The translations under genes and the position numbers were made by a program. From Ruminiclostridium cellobioparum subsp. termitidis CT1112 (lineage in GTDB: Bacteria > Bacillota > Clostridia > Acetivibrionales > DSM-1351), in contig NZ_AORV01000054.1 of assembly GCF_000350485.1 (NCBI RefSeq), positions 105,784 through 169,783 on the forward strand: a DNA stretch of 64,000 bases, given 5' to 3'. Shown here piece after piece: positions 1 to 10,900 of the stretch (position 1 is the first letter of the stretch; each line of letters opens with the position of its first letter). The notes under the pieces are model-generated. The model was not told where the DNA came from and made no database searches. It was given only the letters and a program-made list of their open reading frames with translations.

Positions 1-1251
1 AATACCATTGTTAGGATAAGTACCGTCAGGTGCAATAATATTCGATTGTACAAGTGTCTTTGCAACTTCTCTTGTTTTGCCTGTTGGAACGTAGAATTCG
101 GTTTTAGATAGACAGCCATTGTCCCATTTATTTGCTGTGTTCTCGGTTATATCCAGCCATTTCAGTCCTATATAGCTGCCTTTTGTCCCTGGATATATAC
201 CACTTTTCATTATATGCTCAGTTATTGTCCAATAGCCTTCCTTTTCAGTATATTCTAAAACCTTATAACTTGTAGAATTAATTGGCGTATATATAAACCC
301 ACTAGAGCTAAAACCCACTTCTGCATAATCACTCAGTTTAATTATCGGTGAATCCCAATTCCAATCTACATTAAAATACCCTGATGTCCAAAGGGTTTCA
401 CGATAGCCATATGAGCGTGGATCACTAACTTCAGCTTCAAAGACAAAATAATGAGCATCCTTATGCTCGTATACTTCATGCTCATACTGTGTCTTAGTAG
501 AATACTTGTCATAATAATCAACAGAGCTTGTTGCTTTTTTGACATACCAGTAACCATCCGTATGCAAACCATTGTCAGGGTAACTTCCATCAGGAGCAAT
601 AATATTCAATTCCACAGGTGTATTTGCAGCTTGTCTTGTTCTTCCAGTTGGCTTGAAGAACTCTGTCTTAGAAAGACAACCCCTGTCCAATGTGTTTTCT
701 GTATCTTCTGTTACATCTAACCATTTTAGTCCAAGGTAATTACCTTTTGAGCCACGATAAATACCATAAGTATATGAGTATACTGTTAATTGGATATATT
801 CCTCTCTCTTATCTGAGTCATATTTCCATTGATAATAATTTTCAATGTACTTGTAAGGATTATCTGTTAATTCGTATAAGCGACCTGTCATCTTACTACT
901 GTCAGATGCATAAATATATATCTCACCATATGTACCTAAAGATGCTTTGGATGTAATAGGATCTATTTTTATATTTAGATACCCTTGTTTGAAGAAAGAA
1001 CTGCCATTTTTATAATATGTGGATGATTCTTCCTTGCAAATATAAGTATTATAGGCATATAGATGTTCATACGCCTCATGTTCATACTGAGTTTTTACAG
1101 TATATTTGTCATAATAATAACTTGGTGTTGCTGCGTCCGTTCTCTGTCCAAACTCAACAAAATATCCATTCTCTATATTCCCAAATGATACCGAGATAAA
1201 AATATTCAATAGTAAAAAAAACGTTATAATCTTCCTTGCTCGTCTTATCAT
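1..1251 (-). CDS. Secreted repeat protein, N-terminal part (fibronectin-operon paralog, cut by window edge)
   Basis: The frame is open from an ATG at 1251 to the window edge (417 codons), so the C-terminus lies outside. The RBS AAAGGTG sits 7 nt before this ATG; an in-frame TTG two codons upstream is too close to it. Residues 1-24 form a signal peptide nearly identical to that of the gene upstream in the operon. After it come two copies of a roughly 190-220-residue module that starts at YYDKY, has a Tyr/Glu-rich stretch (TQYEHE) and ends near IAPDGSYP and TDGYWYV. The same IAP-GTYP / TDGYWYV motif occurs in the product of 4594-7860. The 12-nt gap to the preceding stop indicates co-transcription. 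By analogy the missing part probably carries fibronectin-III repeats and a cohesin-like end, but this cannot be seen. The module has no function I recognise. Confidence 0.8.
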   Translation of the reverse strand, partial: MIRRARKIITFFLLLNIFISVSFGNIENGYFVEFGQRTDAATPSYYYDKYTVKTQYEHEAYEHLYAYNTYICKEESSTYYKNGSSFFKQGYLNIKIDPITSKASLGTYGEIYIYASDSSKMTGRLYELTDNPYKYIENYYQWKYDSDKREEYIQLTVYSYTYGIYRGSKGNYLGLKWLDVTEDTENTLDRGCLSKTEFFKPTGRTRQAANTPVELNIIAPDGSYPDNGLHTDGYWYVKKATSSVDYYDKYSTKTQYEHEVYEHKDAHYFVFEAEVSDPRSYGYRETLWTSGYFNVDWNWDSPIIKLSDYAEVGFSSSGFIYTPINSTSYKVLEYTEKEGYWTITEHIMKSGIYPGTKGSYIGLKWLDITENTANKWDNGCLSKTEFYVPTGKTREVAKTLVQSNIIAPDGTYPNNGI

Positions 1252-1263
1252 ATTCAAACACCT

Positions 1264-4200
1264 TTACTCTATAGTGAAATTAATTTGTACCTTACCATCC
1301 ACTTTTGCCTTGAATACCATTGCAGATATTTCACCAGACCAGGCAGTTCCGGGATTGATGCTTTCATTTACTCTGTACTCAATTCTGCCTTCCTTAACTG
1401 TGACACTTATGTTGGTTCCTGATATTGCTCCTGTTGCTGTGTCCTTTCCGGCTTTGAACTCACACAAGTCAACTACCTCAAGCTCATCCGGATTGTAGGT
1501 TACAACAAATGTGATGTCTCCGAAGTCCTGTACATTAGCTGCCAGCAGTGAAAAATCAAATTCCTGGTCTTTTGTACATTCAAGCTCATAGGACGGGCTT
1601 GTGGTACTCTTCATTATTGAATCACTCCAGGCCGTCACTCCTGTAATGTTCTTGCCTCTGACTCTGTATGTGTGTGAGGTTCCCGGAGCAAGATTTTCAT
1701 CTGTGTAGTTTGATACCTGTCCTACATTTATCGACTCTCCGTCGGCCTCCACTTCGTAGCTTATGCCTTCTTCTTTTGTCCATGTAAGCTGTACCTGGGT
1801 ATCAGTTACCGTTACATTTACATTCGAAGGTGCACCCGGTAAATCCGGCAGGGTTGACAGTGCAAGTACAGCACACCACTGCCCGTTTCCATTTACATTC
1901 TTTGTTCTGACTCTGTAGGTGTGAAATGTCTCAGCCTTAAGTCCGGTATGGTTGAATACGGTATCTTTCCCATTGTCAAAAACTACTCCGTCTACTTCGA
2001 TGTCATATTGTGCATTTACTTCCACGGCCTGCCATGCTATTATTACTGTTTTGTTTGTAACCACTGCTGCCAGGTTTGCTATAATGGCTGCTCCTGTTGT
2101 TGAACTGCTCTCTTCCTGTGGTAACGTAGAGATTTCAATAGGATTGCTCCATTCACCATTCCCGCTTATATTAACAGCTCTTATCTTATATGAATGTTCA
2201 GTTCCGGAAGTCAGGTTTTCATTTGTGTATGACATTCCTTTTGTATTCACTGTAGTTTTTTCATCTACTTGCAGATCGTAACTTTCTGCATAAGGTGAAC
2301 TGTACCAGGTCAGAGTTATGGAGTTCTGTTCTGCCGTTGCCATAATATTTTTGGGCACAAACGGTATGTCCGGCCATGTGGTTACTGTAACAGGCTCGCT
2401 CCATTGACTTTTGCCGCCTTTGTTATATGCTCTTATTCTGTATTTATGGCTTGTATTGGTTGATAACCCTTCATGAATGTAGGTATTGGTCTCAACTTGA
2501 AGGATCCTGCCGTCAATTTCCAGCTCATAACCTTCGGCCCTATCAGGAACTTCCCATGTCAGGGTTATATTCTTCATTGCCGGCCTTCCGGTTAAATTTC
2601 CAGGTATTTCAGGAGGGTTCGGAAGTGTGCTTATTTCTGTATATGCACTCCATTCACTGCTTCCTCCGTCATTTCCTGCTCTTACTCGGTATTTATGACT
2701 TGTATCAGGCTGTAACCCTTCATCAGTGTATGTTGTTTCCAAGTCGGTTGATATAATTTTACCGTCTGCCTCTATTTCATAGCCGGTTGCCTTATCTACT
2801 TCATCCCAGTTAATTGTTATTGCAGACTGTGTTGTATATGTTTCTGTTATCACAGGCGTCTCAGGTGGATTGGGGTAGGTAGCAGCCTGTACCACTTCAC
2901 TCCAGCGTCCTGTCCCTCCTGCGTTTATGACTCTGAGCCTGTATGTATGTGAGGTTTCGGCCTCCAGCCCATTCTGAGTATATGTGGTTGCCGTACCATT
3001 ACTTGAAATTTTTCCATCAGCCTCTATTTCGTAGCCCGTTGCACCACTAACCGCCTCCCATTTTAGAGTAATATACGTTATTCCTTTTTTATCGACATTA
3101 ACTTTCGGAGGCAGTGCGAGGGTTGTCCCAGCTTTTTGAGTTGCAGTAGTCTCAATTCCTTCGTCATTTTTTGCTTTAATTGCAAAATTGTATTGAGTGT
3201 TTTCTGTCAATCCTGTTACAGTTATCTCTTTGCCGGGTACTGTGATCCACTCCGGTGATGAAGTTAAAATACCAGATGCATTTACATATCTTGAACCTGT
3301 GGATATCTGATATTGTGTTACAGCAGGATTGGAGTCATTTATTGATAAATCCAATGAGTTTTCTTTATTGTTATTAAAACTAATTTGCGGAACCTGGGCT
3401 TTTGTTCTTATATTTCTCTCTACAAACGAGACATTTCCCGCTTTATCCCTGGCTTCATATTTTACGTAATATACGGTATTGGGAGTCAGGGAGCCAATTG
3501 TGTATGACGTATTGTTAACCCAGTTTGAAACAGTACTGCCGACCGTATATCGATATTGTATTGAAGCTGCATCTGAAACTGTATCTGTGGCTGAACCTGT
3601 AATATTCATACTTGTGGCGTCAGCTGTTATGTTTACAGTTCCCAAAATCGGTGGTGAGTTGTCTACTATAACATCAACCGACTTGGTTACTGGGTCATAT
3701 ATACCATCGCTTACTTCAAATTTAAATGTGTGCTTGCCATCTGTTAACGTACTTATATCCAAAGCATTAAAATTCACAAGTTGAGGAGTCGCAGTATTGG
3801 ATATGGCTTTTGTCTCTTTCCAAACTGAATCTATATAATATTTACAGGTTAGAGTATCCCCATCTGGATCTGAGACTGTCATTGACGGAGTAAAGTTATT
3901 AAGTTTAGATAATGTCCCGTTTCCTTTAATTGTTGATATGATAGTCGGTGGATCATTCCATACATATTCAAACTCATTATAAGGAGTATATACCTCACCA
4001 AAATATTTTGAGTCTCCAACCCACACACTTATATCAGCACTAAATATTAATCTAGTTCCATGTGGTATTGAATACGGAAGGCTAACAGTACCGGATATAT
4101 CATCATGATTTAAAGAATACAAAGTACCCGTATTGGGAGTTGGATTATTAAAATAAAGATAGCACTCTGATAATTGATATCCTGTTGAATCAAAAACTTT

Positions 4201-4581
4201 TATTTTTATTGTTGTACCACTGTTTATTCCTGTTCTTAAACCTGTATTGTAATAGTCTGTACTATAATCTCCGGCTATAGCTTTAACGCTAAAATATACT
4301 TGATTATTATTCCCTGTTATTGCAGCAGTGATCTTACCTGTTAGATTTGCTCTCAAACTTCCAACTACATCAACAGGATAAGGCGGATTACCATATTCCC
4401 AATAATCACATATCTTATCACTATAATTATTTATTCTAAAATTAACGCTATTAATACTGGCTGCCTTTACATCCTGTCCAAACTCAACAAAATACCCATT
4501 CTCTATATTCCCAAATGATACCGAAATAAAAATATTCAATAGTAAAAAAAACGTTATAATCTTCCTTGCTCGTTTTATCAT
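1264..4581 (-). CDS. Secreted multi-fibronectin-III protein with C-terminal cohesin-like domain
   Basis: About 1105 residues from ATG 4581 (RBS AAAGGTG, 7 nt spacing; the TTG at 4587 is too close). A signal peptide (1-24) is followed by a unique region to about 210 with no recognisable fold. Next is an Ig/cadherin-like module (about 210-310, with SDPDGDTLTCKYYIDS and TFKFEVSDG), then about eight fibronectin-III-type modules of about 82 residues. Most of these carry GYEIEADGK and SHTYRVRAxN signatures and are joined by Pro-rich STLP linkers. The last about 100 residues resemble a cohesin: VVTYNPDELEVVDL, then a SGTNISV strand and a closing INFTIE strand. It is probably exported and works outside the cell in adhesion or polysaccharide binding. 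From about residue 210 onward it is almost identical to the product of 4594-7860, with no length difference. Confidence 0.85.
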   Translation of the reverse strand: MIKRARKIITFFLLLNIFISVSFGNIENGYFVEFGQDVKAASINSVNFRINNYSDKICDYWEYGNPPYPVDVVGSLRANLTGKITAAITGNNNQVYFSVKAIAGDYSTDYYNTGLRTGINSGTTIKIKVFDSTGYQLSECYLYFNNPTPNTGTLYSLNHDDISGTVSLPYSIPHGTRLIFSADISVWVGDSKYFGEVYTPYNEFEYVWNDPPTIISTIKGNGTLSKLNNFTPSMTVSDPDGDTLTCKYYIDSVWKETKAISNTATPQLVNFNALDISTLTDGKHTFKFEVSDGIYDPVTKSVDVIVDNSPPILGTVNITADATSMNITGSATDTVSDAASIQYRYTVGSTVSNWVNNTSYTIGSLTPNTVYYVKYEARDKAGNVSFVERNIRTKAQVPQISFNNNKENSLDLSINDSNPAVTQYQISTGSRYVNASGILTSSPEWITVPGKEITVTGLTENTQYNFAIKAKNDEGIETTATQKAGTTLALPPKVNVDKKGITYITLKWEAVSGATGYEIEADGKISSNGTATTYTQNGLEAETSHTYRLRVINAGGTGRWSEVVQAATYPNPPETPVITETYTTQSAITINWDEVDKATGYEIEADGKIISTDLETTYTDEGLQPDTSHKYRVRAGNDGGSSEWSAYTEISTLPNPPEIPGNLTGRPAMKNITLTWEVPDRAEGYELEIDGRILQVETNTYIHEGLSTNTSHKYRIRAYNKGGKSQWSEPVTVTTWPDIPFVPKNIMATAEQNSITLTWYSSPYAESYDLQVDEKTTVNTKGMSYTNENLTSGTEHSYKIRAVNISGNGEWSNPIEISTLPQEESSSTTGAAIIANLAAVVTNKTVIIAWQAVEVNAQYDIEVDGVVFDNGKDTVFNHTGLKAETFHTYRVRTKNVNGNGQWCAVLALSTLPDLPGAPSNVNVTVTDTQVQLTWTKEEGISYEVEADGESINVGQVSNYTDENLAPGTSHTYRVRGKNITGVTAWSDSIMKSTTSPSYELECTKDQEFDFSLLAANVQDFGDITFVVTYNPDELEVVDLCEFKAGKDTATGAISGTNISVTVKEGRIEYRVNESINPGTAWSGEISAMVFKAKVDGKVQINFTIE

Positions 4582-4593
4582 ATTCAAACACCT

Positions 4594-7500
4594 TTACTCT
4601 ATAGTGAAATTAATTTGTACCTTACTATCCACTTTTGCCCTGAATACCATTGCAGATATTTCACCCGACCAGGTAGTTCCGGGGTTGATGCTTTCATTTA
4701 CTCTGTACTCTATTCTGCCTTCCTTAACTGTGACACTTATATTGGTTCCTGATATTGCTCCTGTTGCTGTGTCCTTTCCGGCTGTGAACTCGCACAAATC
4801 CATTACTTCCAGTTCCTCGGGATTGTAGGTTACAACAAATGTGATGTCTCCGAAGTCCTGTACATTAGCTGCCAGCAGTGAAAAATCAAATTCCTGGTCT
4901 TTTGCACATTCAAGCTCGTAGGACGGGCTTGTGGTACTCTTCATTATTGAATCACTCCAGGCCGTTACTCCTGTAATGTTCTTGCCTCTGACTCTGTATG
5001 TGTGTGAGGTTCCCGGAGCAAGATTTTCATCTGTGTAGTTTGATACCTGTCCTACATTTATCGACTCTCCGTCGGCCTCCACTTCGTAGCTTATGCCTTC
5101 TTCTTTTGTCCATGTAAGCTGTACCTGGGTATCAGTTACCGTTACATTTACATTCGAAGGTGCACCCGGTAAATCCGGCAGGGTTGACAGTGCAAGTACA
5201 GCACACCACTGTCCGTTTCCATTTGCATTTTTTGTTCTGACTCTGTAGGTGTGAAATGTCTCAGCCTTAAGTCCGGTATGGTTGAATACGGTATCTTTCC
5301 CATTGTCAAAAACTACTCCGTCTACTTCGATGTCATATTGTGCATTTACTTCCACGGCCTGCCATGCTATTATTACTGTTTTGTTTGTAACCACTGCTGC
5401 CAGGTTTGCTATAATGGCTGCTCCTGTTGTTGAACTGCTCTCTTCCTGTGGTAATGTGGCAATTTCAATAGGATTGCTCCATTCACCATTCCCGCTTATA
5501 TTAACAGCTCTTATCTTATATGAATGTTCAGTTCCGGAAGTCAGGTTTTCATTTGTGTATGACATTCCTTTTGTATTCACTGTAGTTTTTTCATCTATCT
5601 GTACATCATAGCTTTCTGCATAAGGTGAACTGTACCAGGTCAAAGTTATGGAGTTCTGTTCTGCCGTTGCCATAATATTTTTGGGAACAGACGGTATGTC
5701 CGGCCATGTGGTTACTGTAACAGGCTCGCTCCATTGACTTTTGCCGCCTTTGTTATATGCTCTTATTCTGTATTTATGGCTTGTATTGGTTGATAACCCT
5801 TCATGAATGTAGGTATTGGTCTCAACTTGAAGGATCCTGCCGTCAATTTCCAGCTCATAACCTTCGGCCCTATCAGGGACTTCCCATGTCAGGGTTATAT
5901 TCTTCATTGTCGGCTTTCCAGTTAAATTTCCAGGTATTTCAGGAGGATTGGGAAGTGTGCTTATTTCTGTATATGCACTCCATTCACTGCTTCCTCCATC
6001 ATTTATTGCCCGAACACGGTATTTGTGTGTCGAATCAGGATTCAATCCTTCGTCCGTATACGTGGTATTTATACCTGTATTTATAATTTTACCGTCTACC
6101 TCTATTTCATAGCCGGTTGCCTTATCTACTGCATCCCAGTTAATTGTTATTGCAGACTGTGTTGTATATGTTTCTGCTATCACAGGCGTTTCAGGTGGAT
6201 AGGGGTAGGTAGCGGCCTGCACAATATCACTCCAGGGTCCCGTCCCTCCTGCGTTTATGACTCTGAGCCTGTATGTGTGTGAGGTTTCGGCCTCCAGCCC
6301 ATTCTGAGTATATGTGGTTGCCGTACCATTACTTGAGATTTTTCCGTCAGCCTCTATTTCATAACCGGTTGCACCACTAACCGCCTCCCATTTTAGATTA
6401 ATATACGTTATTCCTTTTTTATCGACATTAACTTTCGGAGGCAGAGCAAGGGTTGTCCCAGCTTTTTGAGTTGCAGCACTCTCAATTCCTTCGTCATTTT
6501 TTGCTTTAATTGCAAAATTGTATTGGGTGTTTTCTGTCAATCCTGTTACAGTTATTTTTTTGCCGGGTACTGTAATCCACTCCGGTGATGAAGTTAAAAT
6601 CCCGGATGCATTTACATATCTTGAACCTGCCATAATCTGATACTGTGTTACAGCAGGATTGGAGTCATTTATTAATAAATCCAATGAGGTTTCTTTATTG
6701 TTATTTATATTGAGTTGCGGAACCTGGGCCTTCGTTCTTACGTTGCTCTCTTTAAATGAAACATTTCCCGCTTTATCCCTGGCTTCATATTTTACGTAAT
6801 ATGCAGTATTGGGAGTCAGGGAGCCAATTGTGTATGACGTATTGTTAACCCAGTTTGAAACAGTACTGCCAGCTGTATATCGATATTGCATTGAAGCCCC
6901 ATCTGAAACTGTGTCTGTGGCAGAACCTGAAATATTTATACTTGTGGCGTCAGCAGTTATGTTTACTGCTCCTATAACCGGAGGTGAATTGTCTACTATC
7001 ACGTCGACTGACACGGTCATTGGACTAGCATTACCGTCACTTACTTCAAATTTAAAAGTATGATTGCCATCTGACAAAGTATTTATATCTAAAGCACTAA
7101 AATTCACAAGTTGTGCAGTAGCCGTGTTGGATATGGTTTTTGTCTCTTTCTCGGCTGAGTCTATATAGTATTTGCAGGTTAGAGTATCTCCATTTGGATT
7201 TGTGACTGAGATAGATGGTGTAAAATTATTCCCTTTTGATAACACCTCATTCGCAATAGGTGAGTTTATTGATAATGAGCCTTTATTTACATACCAATAG
7301 CCATCTGTGTGTTTTCCATTAACAGGATAAGTACCATTTGGAGCAATAATATTTGATTCAAGTAAAGAAACCTTTATGTCTCTCTTTCTACTTATGGTAT
7401 AACCACAGTATTCCCCATAAATAACTTGTCCCCCAGAAAAACCATAAGAATAATACCTATATATTTTTTCTTCTGGAGCGAAATTAGAATTAACACTTGG

Positions 7501-7860
7501 TGTTCTTTTAAGCCAACAATACCCGGTTACAGTAGAGTAGTCCCAAGGGCATGACATGCTAACATAACCATCACTTTCTAGTGTTAAAACTGTTATAGGA
7601 GAAGAAACTTCACCATCGCAAAATTCGTAGTAGTCCCATATTACATCACTGTATTGGCCTGTACGCAAAGTCTCATTACTGTGATCTAAATACCACTCAC
7701 TTGTTGAGGAATACTTATCATAATAACAGCTTGCATTAGCCGCCCTAGCCTCCTGCCCAAACTCAATAAAATGCCCGCTTTCCATATTCCCAAATGAAAC
7801 AGATATAAAAATACCCAATAATAAAACAAATGTTAAAACCCTAATAGCCAGCTTTGTCAT
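4594..7860 (-). CDS. Secreted multi-fibronectin-III protein with C-terminal cohesin-like domain (tandem paralog)
   Basis: About 1088 residues from ATG 7860, chosen because AGGGTGG lies 5 nt upstream; the in-frame TTG at 7878 lacks an RBS. The signal peptide reads MTKLAIRVLTF then VLLLGIFISVSFG. A Tyr/Ser-rich unique N-terminal region (about 40-190) contains a YYDKY and a TDGYWYV motif shared with the partial gene at 1-1251. It is followed by the Ig-like module, about eight fibronectin-III-type modules and the roughly 100-residue cohesin-like end (VVTYNPEELEVMDL). The stop is 12 nt before the next start, so the genes are one operon. Differences from the paralog at 1264-4581 concentrate in the first 200 residues; the remainder looks like a recent duplication or gene conversion. 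Role inferred: extracellular scaffold or adhesin. Confidence 0.85.
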   Translation of the reverse strand: MTKLAIRVLTFVLLLGIFISVSFGNMESGHFIEFGQEARAANASCYYDKYSSTSEWYLDHSNETLRTGQYSDVIWDYYEFCDGEVSSPITVLTLESDGYVSMSCPWDYSTVTGYCWLKRTPSVNSNFAPEEKIYRYYSYGFSGGQVIYGEYCGYTISRKRDIKVSLLESNIIAPNGTYPVNGKHTDGYWYVNKGSLSINSPIANEVLSKGNNFTPSISVTNPNGDTLTCKYYIDSAEKETKTISNTATAQLVNFSALDINTLSDGNHTFKFEVSDGNASPMTVSVDVIVDNSPPVIGAVNITADATSINISGSATDTVSDGASMQYRYTAGSTVSNWVNNTSYTIGSLTPNTAYYVKYEARDKAGNVSFKESNVRTKAQVPQLNINNNKETSLDLLINDSNPAVTQYQIMAGSRYVNASGILTSSPEWITVPGKKITVTGLTENTQYNFAIKAKNDEGIESAATQKAGTTLALPPKVNVDKKGITYINLKWEAVSGATGYEIEADGKISSNGTATTYTQNGLEAETSHTYRLRVINAGGTGPWSDIVQAATYPYPPETPVIAETYTTQSAITINWDAVDKATGYEIEVDGKIINTGINTTYTDEGLNPDSTHKYRVRAINDGGSSEWSAYTEISTLPNPPEIPGNLTGKPTMKNITLTWEVPDRAEGYELEIDGRILQVETNTYIHEGLSTNTSHKYRIRAYNKGGKSQWSEPVTVTTWPDIPSVPKNIMATAEQNSITLTWYSSPYAESYDVQIDEKTTVNTKGMSYTNENLTSGTEHSYKIRAVNISGNGEWSNPIEIATLPQEESSSTTGAAIIANLAAVVTNKTVIIAWQAVEVNAQYDIEVDGVVFDNGKDTVFNHTGLKAETFHTYRVRTKNANGNGQWCAVLALSTLPDLPGAPSNVNVTVTDTQVQLTWTKEEGISYEVEADGESINVGQVSNYTDENLAPGTSHTYRVRGKNITGVTAWSDSIMKSTTSPSYELECAKDQEFDFSLLAANVQDFGDITFVVTYNPEELEVMDLCEFTAGKDTATGAISGTNISVTVKEGRIEYRVNESINPGTTWSGEISAMVFRAKVDSKVQINFTIE

Positions 7861-7920
7861 ATTTCCACCCTGACACAATAAAAAATATATTAAAATACCT
7901 TTACATCCGTTTTATCTCTG

Positions 7921-10900
7921 CTATTCAACCGTATACGACATGGTTGTCTCTTTATTGGTTTGGGACAGGAATCTGATAATAACTATTTCTCCCTTATCCG
8001 CATCCTCTACGCCATATACAATCTTACCGCCGGCAAATTCCTTTATGGTTATGTTTGTTCCGTCAATTTTTCCAGTCTCCAATTCCAGCCCTTGGGTAAC
8101 TGCGTATAGATCAACCACCTCAAGATCGTCAGCATTATATCTGACAACTATGTCATAGCTGCTTACATCTTTTTTGGGCACTGCTATAACGAAATTAAAT
8201 CCGGTATCCTTATCAACTTTTATAACCAGTTCTTCCTTGGTGTTGACTCTTATAAGCTCAGTCCATTCACTGCAAACTCCATCTATATTTACAGCTCTTA
8301 CCCTGTATTCATGTACCGAGTTAGGTTCAAGTCCTGTAATTTTATATGTTAATTCAGTTATGTTGCCGATAATTTCTCCGTCAGCTTCAATCTCAAAGCT
8401 TATGGCACCCTGAGTTGTTGTTTCCGGACTACCAGCCCCGGAGGATGTTGTTTGCCATGTCAATATTGCTTCGTTGATTGTCATGTCTGCCTTGAAGCTG
8501 ACAGGTACATCCGGGCCTGTTGCCTGAGTCAGTTCCGTACTCCAATCACTCACACCATTTATATTTTTTGCCCTGACACGGTAGCTATGCTGAGTATTTG
8601 GCAAAAGTTCAGTATGCTCATACAATGTCTTTGCATTAGTACTTACAACATTGCCGTCTGCCATTATTTCATAGCCTTGAGCTCCGTCAACCTCATCCCA
8701 GGTTATTATTATTGAATTGCTCTTTGATAAGACCACTATTCCTGCCGGAGCTGCCACGTTGGTAAACGCAGATATCTTATCAGTCCAATCACCTATATTT
8801 TCATTATCCTTTGCCCTGACCATATAAGTGTGCATGGTATTGGGGGCAAGGTCTGTATGACTGTATGTATTTGTGACTACATTGTCAATGATTTTTCCGT
8901 CCGCCATTACATCATAGCCGGTCGCACCATCAACTTCCTCCCACCTGATATCTATTGATATGCTGCTGGAAGTTGTCGCTTCCAATTTCGCGGGTTTTCC
9001 GAGCTTTGTTGTTTTAACGCTGGTATCGCTCCACTCTCCGGCTTCACTGCCCTTATATGCCCTTACCCTGTAGGTATGCTTAATGCCGGAATCAAGTGCA
9101 GTCTGTGTATATTCCGTATTTGCATCCAGTTTAATTTCGGTGCCGTCTATTTCAAGGCCATATCCATCAGCACCAACTACCATATCCCATTCGATTTTCA
9201 CTTCATTTCCACTTACTGTAACCTTCAAGTTTGCGGGTGCTGCAAGTAATGTCGATTTCTTTAATTCCTCTGTCCACCCACCTATGACATTGCCATTTCT
9301 GGCTCTGACCCTATAGGTATGTTCTTCATTTCTGCCAAGGTTATCATGCAGAAATTCCGTTTTATTATCGTTAAAAATCACAGTCCCATCCACTTCAATG
9401 TCATAACCTGACGCGCCCTCAACACCATCCCACCTCAATGATATAGTACTTCCTGAAACTGTTGATACTGCGAAATCAGCAGGTACAGAAGGCAATGTGA
9501 CTCCTGTGATCAACTCGCTCCATTCACCCGTTCCAATATCATTCTTTGGGCGGGCTCTATAAGTATGGGTGGTATTTGGCTTGAGGTTTGAATGGAGATA
9601 TTCATTTTTGTCCAGTTCAATTACCTGGGAGCCGTCTATCTCCAATTCATATGAGGCAGCACCTGCCTGCGCATCCCATGTAACCTTTAATTTGTCATCC
9701 CATCCCTGAATTTGCATATTCAGAGCCGAATCAGGCAAAGTCGATTTGACAACCAGCTCACTCCATTGTCCTGCTCCGCTTGAATTTTTGGCTCTTACGC
9801 GATATGTCCTCTGTGAGTTTGACTGTAAGTCATACTGCGTGTATGTGGTATTATTCAAGTTATCCTCAGGTGAACCGTAAACCTCAACATCATAACCTGA
9901 TGCTCCCTTTACAGGATTCCAATTCAAAGTTATAGTTGATTTTGTAGATGTTATTGATATAGCCTCAGGTGCTTCAGGCAATGTCCAGATTTCATATAAC
10001 TCCGACCATTCTCCGAGCAGAGCATCGCCTTTTGCCTGAATTCTAACAGATTTCATGGTACCCGGCTCAAGACCGTCTATCTTATATGATGTCTGTTGTC
10101 CGTTGTCAATTCTATCCCCGTCGACCTCTATAAAATACTGCCTGGCACCTTCGACTTTATCCCATGAAATAGAGATGGCACTTTCAGATGCAGTTTGAAT
10201 CAGCTTAAACTTATCGCTTATCGGCACTATACCTGTGACATAATTACTCCAGGGGCCTGCTATTATGGCATTTCTGAGTCTAACTCTATATGTATGCCTG
10301 GTCCCGGGTATCAGGTTTAAATTTGTATAGGTATTTGATGTAATATTTCTAACCAGGACCCCGTCTGCTTCAACTTCATAACCTGTACAACCGATTGCTT
10401 CATCCCAGTCAAGTGTTATTTGCCTGTCCGACTCTGTAATTTTGAGATTCAGAGGTGCAGCTATGGGCTCTACACCATAAACCAACTTATCATTAATATA
10501 TCCTGTTACTCTGTTATAATCGGCATAGGTGTCACCGGATTTCCTGAATGAATAGTCGTCAGTCTGAATAAATTCAGTTTTATCCTTTTTTTCTATTCTG
10601 CATTGCAATTCAACAACATCATTTTGATTTAATAATCCCGCACCTTCCTTAAAGGTTATTTCAAGGCAATAATCCACCCCATCCGTTTTACCGGGTATTT
10701 TTACAAATCTCCCGGTCACATTGCCATTGCCTATATTTGACAGATCACAAAAAAAGTTTTGTTCACTTTCCCCATTTACTGTATAGTAATATCTGATTTT
10801 TACACTTGATAGTTTAATTGGGGTATTTCCGTTATTATACAGCTTGTATCTCGGAAATAAAGTATTTATATTGGAGGATTTATTAGGGCTGTATGTCTCA

